Assembly: GCA_041655275.1 (NCBI GenBank)
Contig: JBBAFU010000003.1
Coordinates: 62,001-126,000 of the forward strand
Length of the DNA: 64,000 bases
Reading direction: 5' to 3'
DNA from: JAJYRX01 sp041655275
GTDB taxonomy: Bacteria > Pseudomonadota > Gammaproteobacteria > Burkholderiales > Burkholderiaceae_B
The translations under genes and the position numbers were made by a program. Positions 43,081-52,080 of the stretch are shown here, piece by piece. How positions within the stretch are numbered: position 1 is the stretch's first letter; every line of letters begins with the position of its first letter. The notes under the pieces are model-generated. The model did no database searches, was not told the DNA's origin, and was given only the letters and a program-made list of their open reading frames with translations.

Positions 43081-44466
43081 ATGGAGACATGGCGGTTGAC
43101 GGCCGGCGAAGTCGCCCGGCAGATACAGGAAGGAAAGCTTTCGGCACAGCAGGTGGCACGTGACGCGCTTGATCGCATCGAGCAGGTCAATGGCCGGCTG
43201 AATGCCCTGGTGGAAGTGCGGCCCGACGAAGTCCTTGCTGCAGCGAAGGCCATTGACACGCGTCTTGCCGCCGGTGAGGCGGTGGGCCCGCTGGCCGGTG
43301 TTCCGGTGACCACCAAGGTCATCACCGATGTTGCCGGCTATGCCACAACCAACGGCGTCCACCTGCAGAAGGACGCCATCGCCAAGGTCAACAGCCCGCT
43401 CGTCGACAACATACTGAGCGCCGGCGCCGTCATGCTGGGACGCACCAACACGCCGGCCTTCTCCTACCGCTGGTTCACCAGCAACCTGTTGCATGGCGCC
43501 ACCCGCAACCCGCACGATCCCGCCATCACACCCGGCGGCTCATCCGGCGGTGCCGGTGCCGCCGTGGCCGCCGGCATGGGGCCCATATCGCTCGGTACCG
43601 ATATCGCCGGCTCCATCCGCTACCCGGCCTACGCCTGCGGCATCCACGGCCTGCGCCCCACCACCGGCCGCGTGCCGGCCTTCAATACAACCACGGGCGA
43701 GCGCCCGGTAAGCGCCCAGCTGATGTCGGTCACGGGCCCCATGGCGCGCAGCGTAGCCGACCTGCGTCTGACGCTGCACGCGCTCGCCGCGCCCAGCGCC
43801 CGCGATCCGTTCTGGGTACCGGCGCCGCTCGAAGGTCCGGCCGTGGCGCGCAAGGCGGCGCTGTGCCTGCGTCCCGACGGTCTGAACACGGCGCCCGAGA
43901 TCATCGAGCATCTGCAACGGGCCGCCGCACAGCTGCGCGAGGCGGGGTGGCAGGTGGACGAGGTAGCTGCACTGCCGCCCCTGCGCGAGGCCATACGCGC
44001 CCAGGTCACGCTGTGGATGGGTGATCATTACGAAGACCAGCTGGCCGCCGCCGAGCGTGAAGGCGATCCCGGCGCACTGGCCGCGCTGCGCGGCCAGGCC
44101 GCCATCGGCAAGGCCATGGGGCTGCACAGCGTGTCCGAAGCGCTCACGCAGCGGGCCACCATGGTGCGCCAGTGGCAGCAGTTCCTCGCAGATACCCCGG
44201 TGGTGCTCATGCCGGTGTCTGCAGAGCTACCTTTTGACGACGATCTTGATCTGAAAGGACCGGCGGAATACGAGCGCGTCTGGGAAGCGCAGATCCCGCA
44301 GATCGCCCTGCCGCTGATGGCACTGCCCGGGCTCGCCCTGTGCACCGGCAAAGTCGGCACGCGGCCCGTCGGCATACAAATCGTTGCCGGACGCTTCCGC
44401 GAGGACCTGTGCCTGCTTGCGGGCGAAACCATAGAGCGCGACGGCCATCACCCGGGTGTCGTCTGA
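43081..44466 (+). CDS. amidase-signature hydrolase (first copy)
   Basis: A 461-residue amidase-signature enzyme hydrolysing carboxamides. The Ser-Ser-Lys triad is Lys79 (VPVTTKV), Ser154 (GGSSGG) and nucleophile Ser178 (GTDIAGSIR). The start at 43081 has AAGG upstream; the TTG-initiated extension from 43051 begins in the palindrome and is unlikely. It leads a plus-strand run with the dehydrogenases and importer. It differs from the second amidase at 54775, so they probably act on different bonds. Indoleacetamide or aryl amide hydrolases belong to the same broad family. Confidence 0.88.
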   Translation: METWRLTAGEVARQIQEGKLSAQQVARDALDRIEQVNGRLNALVEVRPDEVLAAAKAIDTRLAAGEAVGPLAGVPVTTKVITDVAGYATTNGVHLQKDAIAKVNSPLVDNILSAGAVMLGRTNTPAFSYRWFTSNLLHGATRNPHDPAITPGGSSGGAGAAVAAGMGPISLGTDIAGSIRYPAYACGIHGLRPTTGRVPAFNTTTGERPVSAQLMSVTGPMARSVADLRLTLHALAAPSARDPFWVPAPLEGPAVARKAALCLRPDGLNTAPEIIEHLQRAAAQLREAGWQVDEVAALPPLREAIRAQVTLWMGDHYEDQLAAAEREGDPGALAALRGQAAIGKAMGLHSVSEALTQRATMVRQWQQFLADTPVVLMPVSAELPFDDDLDLKGPAEYERVWEAQIPQIALPLMALPGLALCTGKVGTRPVGIQIVAGRFREDLCLLAGETIERDGHHPGVV

Positions 44467-44480
44467 GGCAGGAGCGCAGC

Positions 44481-45371
44481 ATGAAACGCATCGGCATCAT
44501 CGGCCTGGGCAACATGGGCGGCGGCATGGCCACCACCCTGCAGGCACGCGGCTTTCACGTCATGGGGCACGACGCCTCGGCAGACGTGCAGGCGCGCATC
44601 GCCGCGCAGGGCATCCCGCTGTGCGGATCGGCCGGTGCACTGGCGCGCGAGGCGCAGGCCATCATCCTGTCCCTGCCCAACTCGGCCATCGTGGAGGCGG
44701 TCGTCCTGGGGCCGGACGGCATTCTGGCCCATGCCGCGCCCGGCAGCCTCATCATCGATACCTCGACAGCGCATCCGGACAGCACACGCCGCATCGCCCG
44801 GGACGCACGCGATGCCGGAATCGGCTTCATCGACGCCCCGGTGAGCGGTGGCGCCCAGGCCGCCGCGCAAGGCACGCTCACCATGATGCTGGGCGGCGAC
44901 ACCGATACGCTGGCGCGCGCCGAACCCATCCTGGACGCCCTGAGCGCAAAACGCGTCCATGTCGGCCCTGCGGGTGCCGGCCACACCGCCAAGCTGCTCA
45001 ACAACCTGCTGTGCGGTGCCCACCTCATCCTTGCGGGTGAGGCGGCAAGGGCGGCCCGGGCACTCGGCATGGACGCAGAAAAGATCTTCGAAGGCATCAA
45101 TGCCGGCTCGGGTCGCAGCGCCGTCACGGAAGTCAATTTTCCGCGCTGGGTCTTCAGCGAAACCTTCGACTCCGGCTTCACCATGGCACTCATGCGCAAG
45201 GATATCGGCCTGGCGCAAAGCCTTCTTGCGTCGCTGGGTCTTGACGACTATCCATTGTCTACACAATGCACGCAGCTTTGGCACGATAGCAGCCGCCGGC
45301 TGGGCGACGATCTGGATTTCAACCGCATCACGGATTTCACCGCATCGCAGCCCGGCCGCGAACACCAGTGA
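44481..45371 (+). CDS. 3-hydroxyisobutyrate dehydrogenase-family oxidoreductase
   Basis: A 296-residue beta-hydroxyacid dehydrogenase. GIIGLGNMGGGMA binds NAD(P), DAPVSGGAQAAAQGTLTMMLGG is the substrate motif and Lys171 in GHTAKLLNN is catalytic. The family includes 3-hydroxyisobutyrate, tartronate semialdehyde and L-threonate dehydrogenases; the substrate is not evident. CAGGAG is upstream of the ATG. With the aldehyde dehydrogenase it may interconvert hydroxyacid, semialdehyde and acid. A perfect CATTGT-CTAC-ACAATG inverted repeat lies within the gene at 45253-45268. Confidence 0.87.
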   Translation: MKRIGIIGLGNMGGGMATTLQARGFHVMGHDASADVQARIAAQGIPLCGSAGALAREAQAIILSLPNSAIVEAVVLGPDGILAHAAPGSLIIDTSTAHPDSTRRIARDARDAGIGFIDAPVSGGAQAAAQGTLTMMLGGDTDTLARAEPILDALSAKRVHVGPAGAGHTAKLLNNLLCGAHLILAGEAARAARALGMDAEKIFEGINAGSGRSAVTEVNFPRWVFSETFDSGFTMALMRKDIGLAQSLLASLGLDDYPLSTQCTQLWHDSSRRLGDDLDFNRITDFTASQPGREHQ

Positions 45372-45392
45372 ATCCGGCAGGAGTACGCATCA

Positions 45393-46892
45393 ATGCCGGC
45401 CAAACCATCCAACGACCTATCCAGCGACCTCATCGCCGCCTGGGCACACTTCTTTCCCGGGGCCGATACCATTGCATCCTATATTGACGGCCGGCTGCAG
45501 CCCGGCGGCGGCGAAGCCATCACACTGTATGACCCGGCAAGCGGCAAAGCGGTGCAGTCCTATGCCGATGCCGGTGCGACACTGGCACAGCAGGCGGCCG
45601 AAGCCGGTGCACGCGCACAACACGCCTGGGCCGCCCTGCCTCACGCCGAGCGCGGCCGGCGCGTCCATGCCGTCGGCCAGGCACTGCGGGCGCACGCCGA
45701 TGATCTGGCGCGCCTGGAAGCCATCAACGCCGGCAAGCCCATTCAGGACTGTCGCATCGAAATCGCCCGCGTGGCCGACATGTTCGAGTATTACGCCGGC
45801 TGGGCCGACAAGCTTCACGGCGAGATCATTCCCGTACCGAGCGGCCACCTCAACTATGTACGCCACGAGCCGCTGGGTACTGTGCTGCAGGTGACGCCGT
45901 GGAACGCGCCGCTGTTCACCGCCGGCTGGCAGATCGCCCCGGCCATTGCCATGGGCAATGCCGTGGTGCTCAAGCCGTCCGAGCTCACGCCCTGCACTTC
46001 ACTGGTGCTGGCCAGGCTCATCGAGTCTGCCGGCGTACCTGCGGGCGTGGTGAACGTGCTTGCCGGCCTGGGCCGGACCTGCGTGCCGGCCGCCATCGAC
46101 AGCCCGCATATTGCCAAGGTGGTTTTCGTGGGCTCACCGGTCATCGGGCGCGAAGTCGCCGCCGTGGCGGCCCGCCGCCCCCTGCCCTGTGTACTGGAGC
46201 TGGGCGGCAAGTCGGCCAACATTGTCTTTGACGACGCCGACCTGGAGCAAGCTGCAAAAGGCGCTCTGGCGGCAATCTTCAGCGGGGCCGGCCAGAGCTG
46301 CGTGGCCGGTTCGCGCCTGCTGGTGCACAGGCGCATTCACGATCGCCTGCTGGACGCCATCGTCCAGGGTGCCAATGCCCTGCGCGTGGGCGCCCCCCTG
46401 GCAGAGGACACCCAGGTCGGGCCCATCGCCCACCGTCGCCAGTACGAGCGGGTGCGGCAGATGATCGATGCCGGGCTTGCCGAGGGTGCGCAGCGCCTGA
46501 CAGCAGATGCCGTCCCGGCAGAAGGGCTCTATGTCCGCCCCACCGTGCTGGCGGGCGTGGACAACCGCATGTCGGTCGCCCGGGAGGAGATCTTCGGCCC
46601 GGTACTCGCGGTGATTCCCTTCGACACGGAAGCGGAAGCCGTCACGCTGGCCAATGACAGCCGCTTCGGTCTGGCAGGCGCCGTATGGACACGTGACGTG
46701 GCACGCGCACACCGCGTGGCGGCAGCCGTCAGGGCCGGCACCTTCTGGGTGAACGGCTACAAAACCATTCACGTGTCGTCCCCTTTCGGTGGTCTGGGCG
46801 ACAGTGGCTACGGTCGCTCGAGCGGCCTTGCGGCTCTTTACGAGTACACGCGCACCAAGAGCGTGTGGGTGGATACCACGATGATCCGTTAA
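45393..46892 (+). CDS. NAD(P)-dependent aldehyde dehydrogenase
   Basis: A 499-residue class I/II-type aldehyde dehydrogenase. Catalytic Cys303 (GQSCVAGS), general base Glu269 (LELGGKS) and Asn171 (TPWNAPL) are all present, as is the C-terminal SPFGGLGDSGYGRSSG. It is broadly like amino- or betaine-aldehyde dehydrogenases, but specificity is not certain. It could oxidise the aldehyde released by the phospho-lyase encoded on the opposite strand. GGCAGGAG lies upstream. The 117 bases after it hold no clear terminator, so the importer may be cotranscribed. Confidence 0.9.
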   Translation: MPAKPSNDLSSDLIAAWAHFFPGADTIASYIDGRLQPGGGEAITLYDPASGKAVQSYADAGATLAQQAAEAGARAQHAWAALPHAERGRRVHAVGQALRAHADDLARLEAINAGKPIQDCRIEIARVADMFEYYAGWADKLHGEIIPVPSGHLNYVRHEPLGTVLQVTPWNAPLFTAGWQIAPAIAMGNAVVLKPSELTPCTSLVLARLIESAGVPAGVVNVLAGLGRTCVPAAIDSPHIAKVVFVGSPVIGREVAAVAARRPLPCVLELGGKSANIVFDDADLEQAAKGALAAIFSGAGQSCVAGSRLLVHRRIHDRLLDAIVQGANALRVGAPLAEDTQVGPIAHRRQYERVRQMIDAGLAEGAQRLTADAVPAEGLYVRPTVLAGVDNRMSVAREEIFGPVLAVIPFDTEAEAVTLANDSRFGLAGAVWTRDVARAHRVAAAVRAGTFWVNGYKTIHVSSPFGGLGDSGYGRSSGLAALYEYTRTKSVWVDTTMIR

Positions 46893-47009
46893 AAATCAGT
46901 TACGGTTTTTTATTCCCAATCAGGGACAATCTGGATGACCTGCCCTCATGAGGATCAGCACAATAAGGCACCGCGGGGCATTCCCATCCGGTAACCAAGG
47001 AGACAATCC

Positions 47010-48608
47010 ATGAAAACGAAATCAAGATACACCACCCTGGCCGCCAGCCTTCTGGTCGCCCTGCCCCTGGGGCTGGGCTCCGTCGCCAGCGCCCAGGCCG
47101 AAACCATGATCACTGCGGTCATGCAGGCGCCCCTGCGCTCGCTGGACCCCGTCATCACCACGGCCTACGTCATTCGCAACTACGGCTACATGATCTACGA
47201 CACCCTGCTCAGTGTCGATGCGGATGGCAACATCCAGCCGCAGATGCTGGAAAAGTGGGAGGTCTCCGACGACGGCAAGACCTATACCTTCACACTGCGC
47301 GACGGCCTGAAGTGGCATGACGGCGGTGACGTGACCTCGGCCGACTGCATCGCTTCCATCGACCGCTGGGCCACCCAGGACAAGATGGGCCAGATCATGA
47401 AGGAGCTCACCACCGCCACCGATCGCATCGATGACAAGACCTTCTCCATGACGTTCAGCACGGCCACCAACATTGCGCTGCGTGCCCTGTCCAAGCCCAG
47501 CTCGCTGGCCGCCTTCATCATGCCCGAGCGCGTCGCCAGGACTTCGCCGGCCGAACCCATTACGGAAGCGATCGGCTCCGGCCCCTTCAAGTTCGTGATG
47601 GAAGAGTTCAAGCCCGGTGTGAATGCGCTCTTCGTGAAGAATGACGAATACGTGCCGCGCAGCGAGCCCGCCAGCGGCATGGCCGGCGCGCGCATCGTCA
47701 AGGTCGACAAGGTGCGCTGGGTGTCCATGCCCGACGCCATGACGGGTGTCAACGCCATCAAGAACGGCGAGATCGATTTCATCGAACAGGCGCCGTATGA
47801 CCTGCTGCCCCTGCTCGAGAGCGACAGCAACATCCAGCTGATCGTGTCCACCCTGCAGGGCGGTCAGCCCGTCATGCGCCTGAACCACCTGCAGCCCCCG
47901 TTCGACAACAAGCTGGTGCGCCAGGCCGCGCTGGCCGCCATTGACCAGGGCGAGATCATGCAGGCCAACATCGGCGACGCCAAGTACTTCCGTACCTGCG
48001 CCGCGCTGTTCGGCTGCGACACCAGGTACGGCACGGATGCCGGCGCCGGTGATCTGGTCAAGGCCGATGCCGCGAAGTCCAAGGCCCTGCTCAAGGAAGC
48101 CGGCTATGACGGCACGCCGGTGGTGATCATGCATCCGACCGACTTTGCCAACGCCGGGGGCTCCTTCGTGCCCGTCATCGCACAGGAACTGCGCCAGGGC
48201 GGCTTCACCGTGCGCGTGGATGCCATGGACTGGCAGACGCTGGTGACGCGGCGTGCCTCGCAAAAGCCCATCGCCGAAGGCGGCTGGAACATCTTCACGA
48301 CCTACCTCTCGCTGGCCGACATCAGCGATCCGCTCGCCAATTACGCGGCGGCATCCAACGGCACGGGCGCGTGGTTCGGCTGGCCCGAGCAGGCCCGCGT
48401 CGAGGAGCTGCGCCAGAACTTCGCCACCACCGATGACGACGCACGCCTGACGGCGCTGGCCACCGAAGTCCAGGAACTGGTCATGGACAACGTGGGCGTG
48501 GTACCGCTGGGTGAGTTTGCCGTGGTCGGCGCAGCGCGCGCCTCGCTCAAGGGCATTCTCGACGCACCCGTTCCGGTCTTCTGGAACATCGAAAAGACCG
48601 GCAAGTAA
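47010..48608 (+). CDS. peptide/nickel-type ABC substrate-binding protein (family 5)
   Basis: A 532-residue periplasmic binding protein. The signal peptide spans about residues 1-32 (ends ASAQA). SBP_bac_5 marks include LRSLDPVITTAY, the LEKWEVSDDGKTYTFTLRDGLKWHDGGDVTSADCIASIDRW block and NHLQPPFDNKLVRQAALAAID. Family ligands are peptides, opines, glutathione or similar compounds. AAGGAGA is upstream. It feeds the two permeases and fused ATPase that follow. Confidence 0.9.
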   Translation: MKTKSRYTTLAASLLVALPLGLGSVASAQAETMITAVMQAPLRSLDPVITTAYVIRNYGYMIYDTLLSVDADGNIQPQMLEKWEVSDDGKTYTFTLRDGLKWHDGGDVTSADCIASIDRWATQDKMGQIMKELTTATDRIDDKTFSMTFSTATNIALRALSKPSSLAAFIMPERVARTSPAEPITEAIGSGPFKFVMEEFKPGVNALFVKNDEYVPRSEPASGMAGARIVKVDKVRWVSMPDAMTGVNAIKNGEIDFIEQAPYDLLPLLESDSNIQLIVSTLQGGQPVMRLNHLQPPFDNKLVRQAALAAIDQGEIMQANIGDAKYFRTCAALFGCDTRYGTDAGAGDLVKADAAKSKALLKEAGYDGTPVVIMHPTDFANAGGSFVPVIAQELRQGGFTVRVDAMDWQTLVTRRASQKPIAEGGWNIFTTYLSLADISDPLANYAAASNGTGAWFGWPEQARVEELRQNFATTDDDARLTALATEVQELVMDNVGVVPLGEFAVVGAARASLKGILDAPVPVFWNIEKTGK

Positions 48609-49550
48609 ATGCTGTCCATCATCCTGAAACGGCTGGCAGCCACCATCCCTGTATTACTGGTGGTTGCCATCGTCATCTTCAGTATCCTGCGACTGACGCC
48701 GGGCGATCCGGCCGCCATCGTCGCGGGCGACGGGGCCACGGTCGAGCAGATCGAACAGATACGCCGCCACATGGGGCTGGATCAGCCCATTCCGGTGCAG
48801 TTCTATCGCTGGATCACCGCCGTTCTCCAGGGTGACTTCGGCACCTCGCTGATTTCCGGGCTGCCGGTCAGCGACATGGTGCTGGACCGCATGGGGCCCA
48901 CCATCGCGATCACGCTGTACACCATCCTGTACACCGTGCTGATCTCGGTGCCGGTGGGCATACTGTCGGCCTGGCGGCGCGGAAAACCCGTGGACAAGGC
49001 GGTTACCGCTGCGTCCGTGCTGGGTTTTTCCGTGCCCGTCTTCATCACGGCCTACCTGCTCATCTTCCTGTTTTCCATGGTGCTGGGCTGGCTGCCGGTA
49101 CAGGGTTACCGGCCCCTGAGTGACGGGCTGTGGGATCATCTGCGTCACCTCATACTGCCCATCGCATCACTGGGCACCATCTACATTGCCCTGGTCACGC
49201 GCTTCGTGCGCTCCAGCATCATCGATACGCTGGGCGAGGATTACATCCGCACTGCACGCGCCAAGGGTCTGAACGAACGCGGCGTGCTGCTGCACCACGC
49301 ACTCACGAACGCCGCCGTTCCCATCCTGACCGTCATCGGCATCACCATCACCATGCTCATCGGCGGTGTGGTCGTGACCGAGTCGGTGTTCAACATCCCG
49401 GGGCTGGGCCGGCTGGTGGTCGAAGCCATCCTGGCCAAGGACTTCACCATCATCCAGGCGCTCATCGTCCTGTTCTCGGTAGTGGACATCTTCGTCAACC
49501 TGGCGATCGACATTCTCTATCGCATCGTCGATCCACGGATTGATTCCTGA
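48609..49550 (+). CDS. peptide-type ABC permease (DppB-like)
   Basis: A 313-residue permease with about six helices, starting directly after the binding-protein stop. The N-terminus MLSIILKRLAATIPVLLVVAIVIFSILRLTPGDPA and the C-terminal EAA loop EDYIRTARAKGLNERGVLLHHALTNAAVPIL are classic DppB/OppB. The conserved GGVVVTESVFNIPGLGRLVVEAI follows. First channel subunit of the importer. Confidence 0.92.
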   Translation: MLSIILKRLAATIPVLLVVAIVIFSILRLTPGDPAAIVAGDGATVEQIEQIRRHMGLDQPIPVQFYRWITAVLQGDFGTSLISGLPVSDMVLDRMGPTIAITLYTILYTVLISVPVGILSAWRRGKPVDKAVTAASVLGFSVPVFITAYLLIFLFSMVLGWLPVQGYRPLSDGLWDHLRHLILPIASLGTIYIALVTRFVRSSIIDTLGEDYIRTARAKGLNERGVLLHHALTNAAVPILTVIGITITMLIGGVVVTESVFNIPGLGRLVVEAILAKDFTIIQALIVLFSVVDIFVNLAIDILYRIVDPRIDS

Positions 49551-49552
49551 CC

Positions 49553-50392
49553 ATGGCAAGCCAAAGCAAGCTCCATCTCTTCCTGTCGAGCTGGTCCACG
49601 CGGCTGGCACTGGCGATGATCGTGATCGTCGTGCTCATGGCCTTCCTGGCACCCTGGCTCGCCTCGCAGGACCCCATGTTCCTGGACCCGTCGGTACGAC
49701 TGAAAAAACCGTCTGCCGCCCACATCCTGGGCACTGACGCCTATGGACGGGACCTGTATTCCCGGATCATCTACGGCTCGCGCGTATCCCTGATGGTGGG
49801 TACCGGCGTGCTCGCGATCAGCGTCTTCTTCGGCGTCATCCTGGGCGCGCTGGCCGGCTACTTCCGCGCGCTGGACAGCGTCATCATGCGCATCATGGAC
49901 GGCATCATGGCAATTCCCGCCGTGCTGCTCGCCATCGCCCTGGTCTCGGTCTCGGGCGCCAGCCTGACCACCGTCATCGTGGCCATTGCCGTGCCGGAAA
50001 TCCCGCGCGTCACGCGGCTGGTGCGCAGCATCATGCTCAGCGTGCGCAGCGAGCCCTATGTGGAGGCGGCCGTCACCCTGGGCACTTCACCGCTGAAGAT
50101 ACTGCTGCGCCACATGCTGCCCAATACCGTGGCGCCGCTCATCGTCCAGGGCACCTATATCTTTGCCGCAGCGGTACTCATCGAGGCCATCCTCAGCTTC
50201 CTGGGCGCGGGCATCCCGCCCGAAGTACCGTCCTGGGGCAACATCATTGCCGATGGCCGCAGCTATTTCCAGCTGCTGCCCGGGCTGGTGCTCTATCCGG
50301 GCATTGTGCTCTCGCTGACCATACTCACCATCAACATGCTGGGTGATGCGGCACGCGACGCACTCGACCCCAAGCTGGCTGCGAGGAACTGA
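49553..50392 (+). CDS. peptide-type ABC permease (DppC-like)
   Basis: A 279-residue second channel subunit. After one helix it has the DppC-type sequence HILGTDAYGRDLYSRIIYGSRVSLMVG, the EAA loop EPYVEAAVTLGTSPLKILLRHMLPNTVAPL, and FLGAGIPPEVPSWGNIIADGRSY. It starts two bases after the preceding permease gene and ends two bases before the ATPase gene. Confidence 0.92.
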   Translation: MASQSKLHLFLSSWSTRLALAMIVIVVLMAFLAPWLASQDPMFLDPSVRLKKPSAAHILGTDAYGRDLYSRIIYGSRVSLMVGTGVLAISVFFGVILGALAGYFRALDSVIMRIMDGIMAIPAVLLAIALVSVSGASLTTVIVAIAVPEIPRVTRLVRSIMLSVRSEPYVEAAVTLGTSPLKILLRHMLPNTVAPLIVQGTYIFAAAVLIEAILSFLGAGIPPEVPSWGNIIADGRSYFQLLPGLVLYPGIVLSLTILTINMLGDAARDALDPKLAARN

Positions 50393-50394
50393 CC

Positions 50395-52071
50395 GTGACC
50401 CATCCCGGTAACGAGAGACCCGAAACCGTTCTTTCCGTCAGGGACCTGTGCGTCGAGACGGTGTCCCGCTCCGACCCCCGGCCCATCCTCAAGTCGGTCT
50501 CCTTTGACGTCTATGCTGCGGAAACGCTGTGCATCGTGGGCGAGTCCGGCTCGGGCAAGTCAGTCACCGCCTTCTCCGTCATGGGGCTGCTGCCCCCCGA
50601 CGCGCTGCGGCGCAGCGGCGGCCGGATCCTGCTCAACGGGCGTGACCTGTCGACCGCACGTCCCGGCGAGATCCTGGCCCTGCGCGCAACCACCATGTCC
50701 ATGGTCTTCCAGGAGCCGATGACGGCGCTCAACCCGGTAAGACGCATCGGCGAGCAGCTCGACGAAGTCATTCGCATCCATCGCAGCCTGCCGGCCGCAC
50801 AGCGACGCGAGATGGTCATGAAGATGCTCACCGAAGTGGATCTTCCGGACCCGCCGCGCATCTACCGCAGCTACCCGCATGAGCTTTCCGGCGGCCAGCG
50901 CCAGCGCATCGTCATCGCCATGGCGCTCATCCTCGAGCCCAAGCTGCTCATCGCCGACGAGCCCACGACGGCCCTGGATGTCACCACGCAGAAGCAGATT
51001 CTCCACCTCATGAAGGAGCTGCAGCGCGTGCATGGCACTTCGGTCATCTTCATCACACACGATTTTGGCGTGGTGGCCGAGATCGCCGATCGCATCCTGG
51101 TCATGCGCCACGGCGTGACCATAGAAAACGGCACGCGCGACCAGATTCTTGCCGCACCAGCAGATCCCTACACGCGCGAGCTTGTGGCCTCCGTTCCCGG
51201 CATCCATCCGCCGGCGCCGCTGCCGCCCAAGCACGATCGGGTACTCAGCCTGCGCAATGTCTCCAAGACCTACGGTACGCGGCCGCTGTTTGGCCGGCCG
51301 CGTCTGGTCCATGCGCTCAGCGATGTGAATCTGGACGTGCACCGGGACGAAATCGTCGGTATCGTGGGCGAATCGGGATCGGGCAAATCCACGCTGGCGC
51401 GCTGTGTCATCGGCCTGGTGGAAGGCTGGACGGGCGAGATCCGGCTGGGCGATCACCTGCTCGAGGATGCGTCACGCAACCGGTCCTACGACATCAAGCA
51501 GCGTCTGCAGATCGTCTTCCAGGACCCCTACCGCTCGCTCAATCCGCGCCGGCGCATCGGGGCCTCGCTGATGGAAGGCCTGACCAACTTCGGCATGGCG
51601 GAATCACAGGCCCGGCGCAAGGTGGCCGAGGTGCTGGAAATCGTCGGCCTGGACAGCAGTGTCATGCAGCGCTATCCGCACCAGTTTTCCGGGGGACAGC
51701 GCCAGCGGCTCTGTCTGGCACGCGCCATCGTCATGGAGCCGGAAATCCTCATTGCCGACGAAGCCGTCTCTGCACTCGACGTCACGGTCCAGGGACAGGT
51801 GCTCGATCTGCTTGCCGACATCAAGCGGCGCACCGGCGTGGCCATCCTCTTCATCACACACGACCTGCGCGTGGCGGCCCAGATTTCAGACACCATCATC
51901 GTCATGCAGCACGGACGTATCGTCGAGAAGGGCACGCCCCAGCAGGTCATCCGCTCCCCGCGTGAGGATTACACGCGCGAGCTCATACAGTCCGCGCCGG
52001 GAGCGCACTGGGATTTTCGCAACTTCCGGCCCTTTGTTGCAGAGCCGGGCGCCGAACCGGCGGTTTCCTGA
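50395..52071 (+). CDS. peptide-type ABC ATPase, DppD-DppF fused in one chain
   Basis: A 558-residue protein with two complete ATPase modules. Module 1 (about 1-270): Walker A GESGSGKSV, signature LSGGQRQRIVIAMAL, Walker B LLIADEPTTALD, then the oligopeptide tail ending in PGIHPP. Module 2 (about 280-550): Walker A GESGSGKST, signature FSGGQRQRLCLARAI and Walker B ILIADEAVSALD; EAV replaces the common EPV. One gene thus replaces separate dppD and dppF. The start is GTG. Confidence 0.93.
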   Translation: MTHPGNERPETVLSVRDLCVETVSRSDPRPILKSVSFDVYAAETLCIVGESGSGKSVTAFSVMGLLPPDALRRSGGRILLNGRDLSTARPGEILALRATTMSMVFQEPMTALNPVRRIGEQLDEVIRIHRSLPAAQRREMVMKMLTEVDLPDPPRIYRSYPHELSGGQRQRIVIAMALILEPKLLIADEPTTALDVTTQKQILHLMKELQRVHGTSVIFITHDFGVVAEIADRILVMRHGVTIENGTRDQILAAPADPYTRELVASVPGIHPPAPLPPKHDRVLSLRNVSKTYGTRPLFGRPRLVHALSDVNLDVHRDEIVGIVGESGSGKSTLARCVIGLVEGWTGEIRLGDHLLEDASRNRSYDIKQRLQIVFQDPYRSLNPRRRIGASLMEGLTNFGMAESQARRKVAEVLEIVGLDSSVMQRYPHQFSGGQRQRLCLARAIVMEPEILIADEAVSALDVTVQGQVLDLLADIKRRTGVAILFITHDLRVAAQISDTIIVMQHGRIVEKGTPQQVIRSPREDYTRELIQSAPGAHWDFRNFRPFVAEPGAEPAVS

Positions 52072-52080
52072 GGTTTCAAG

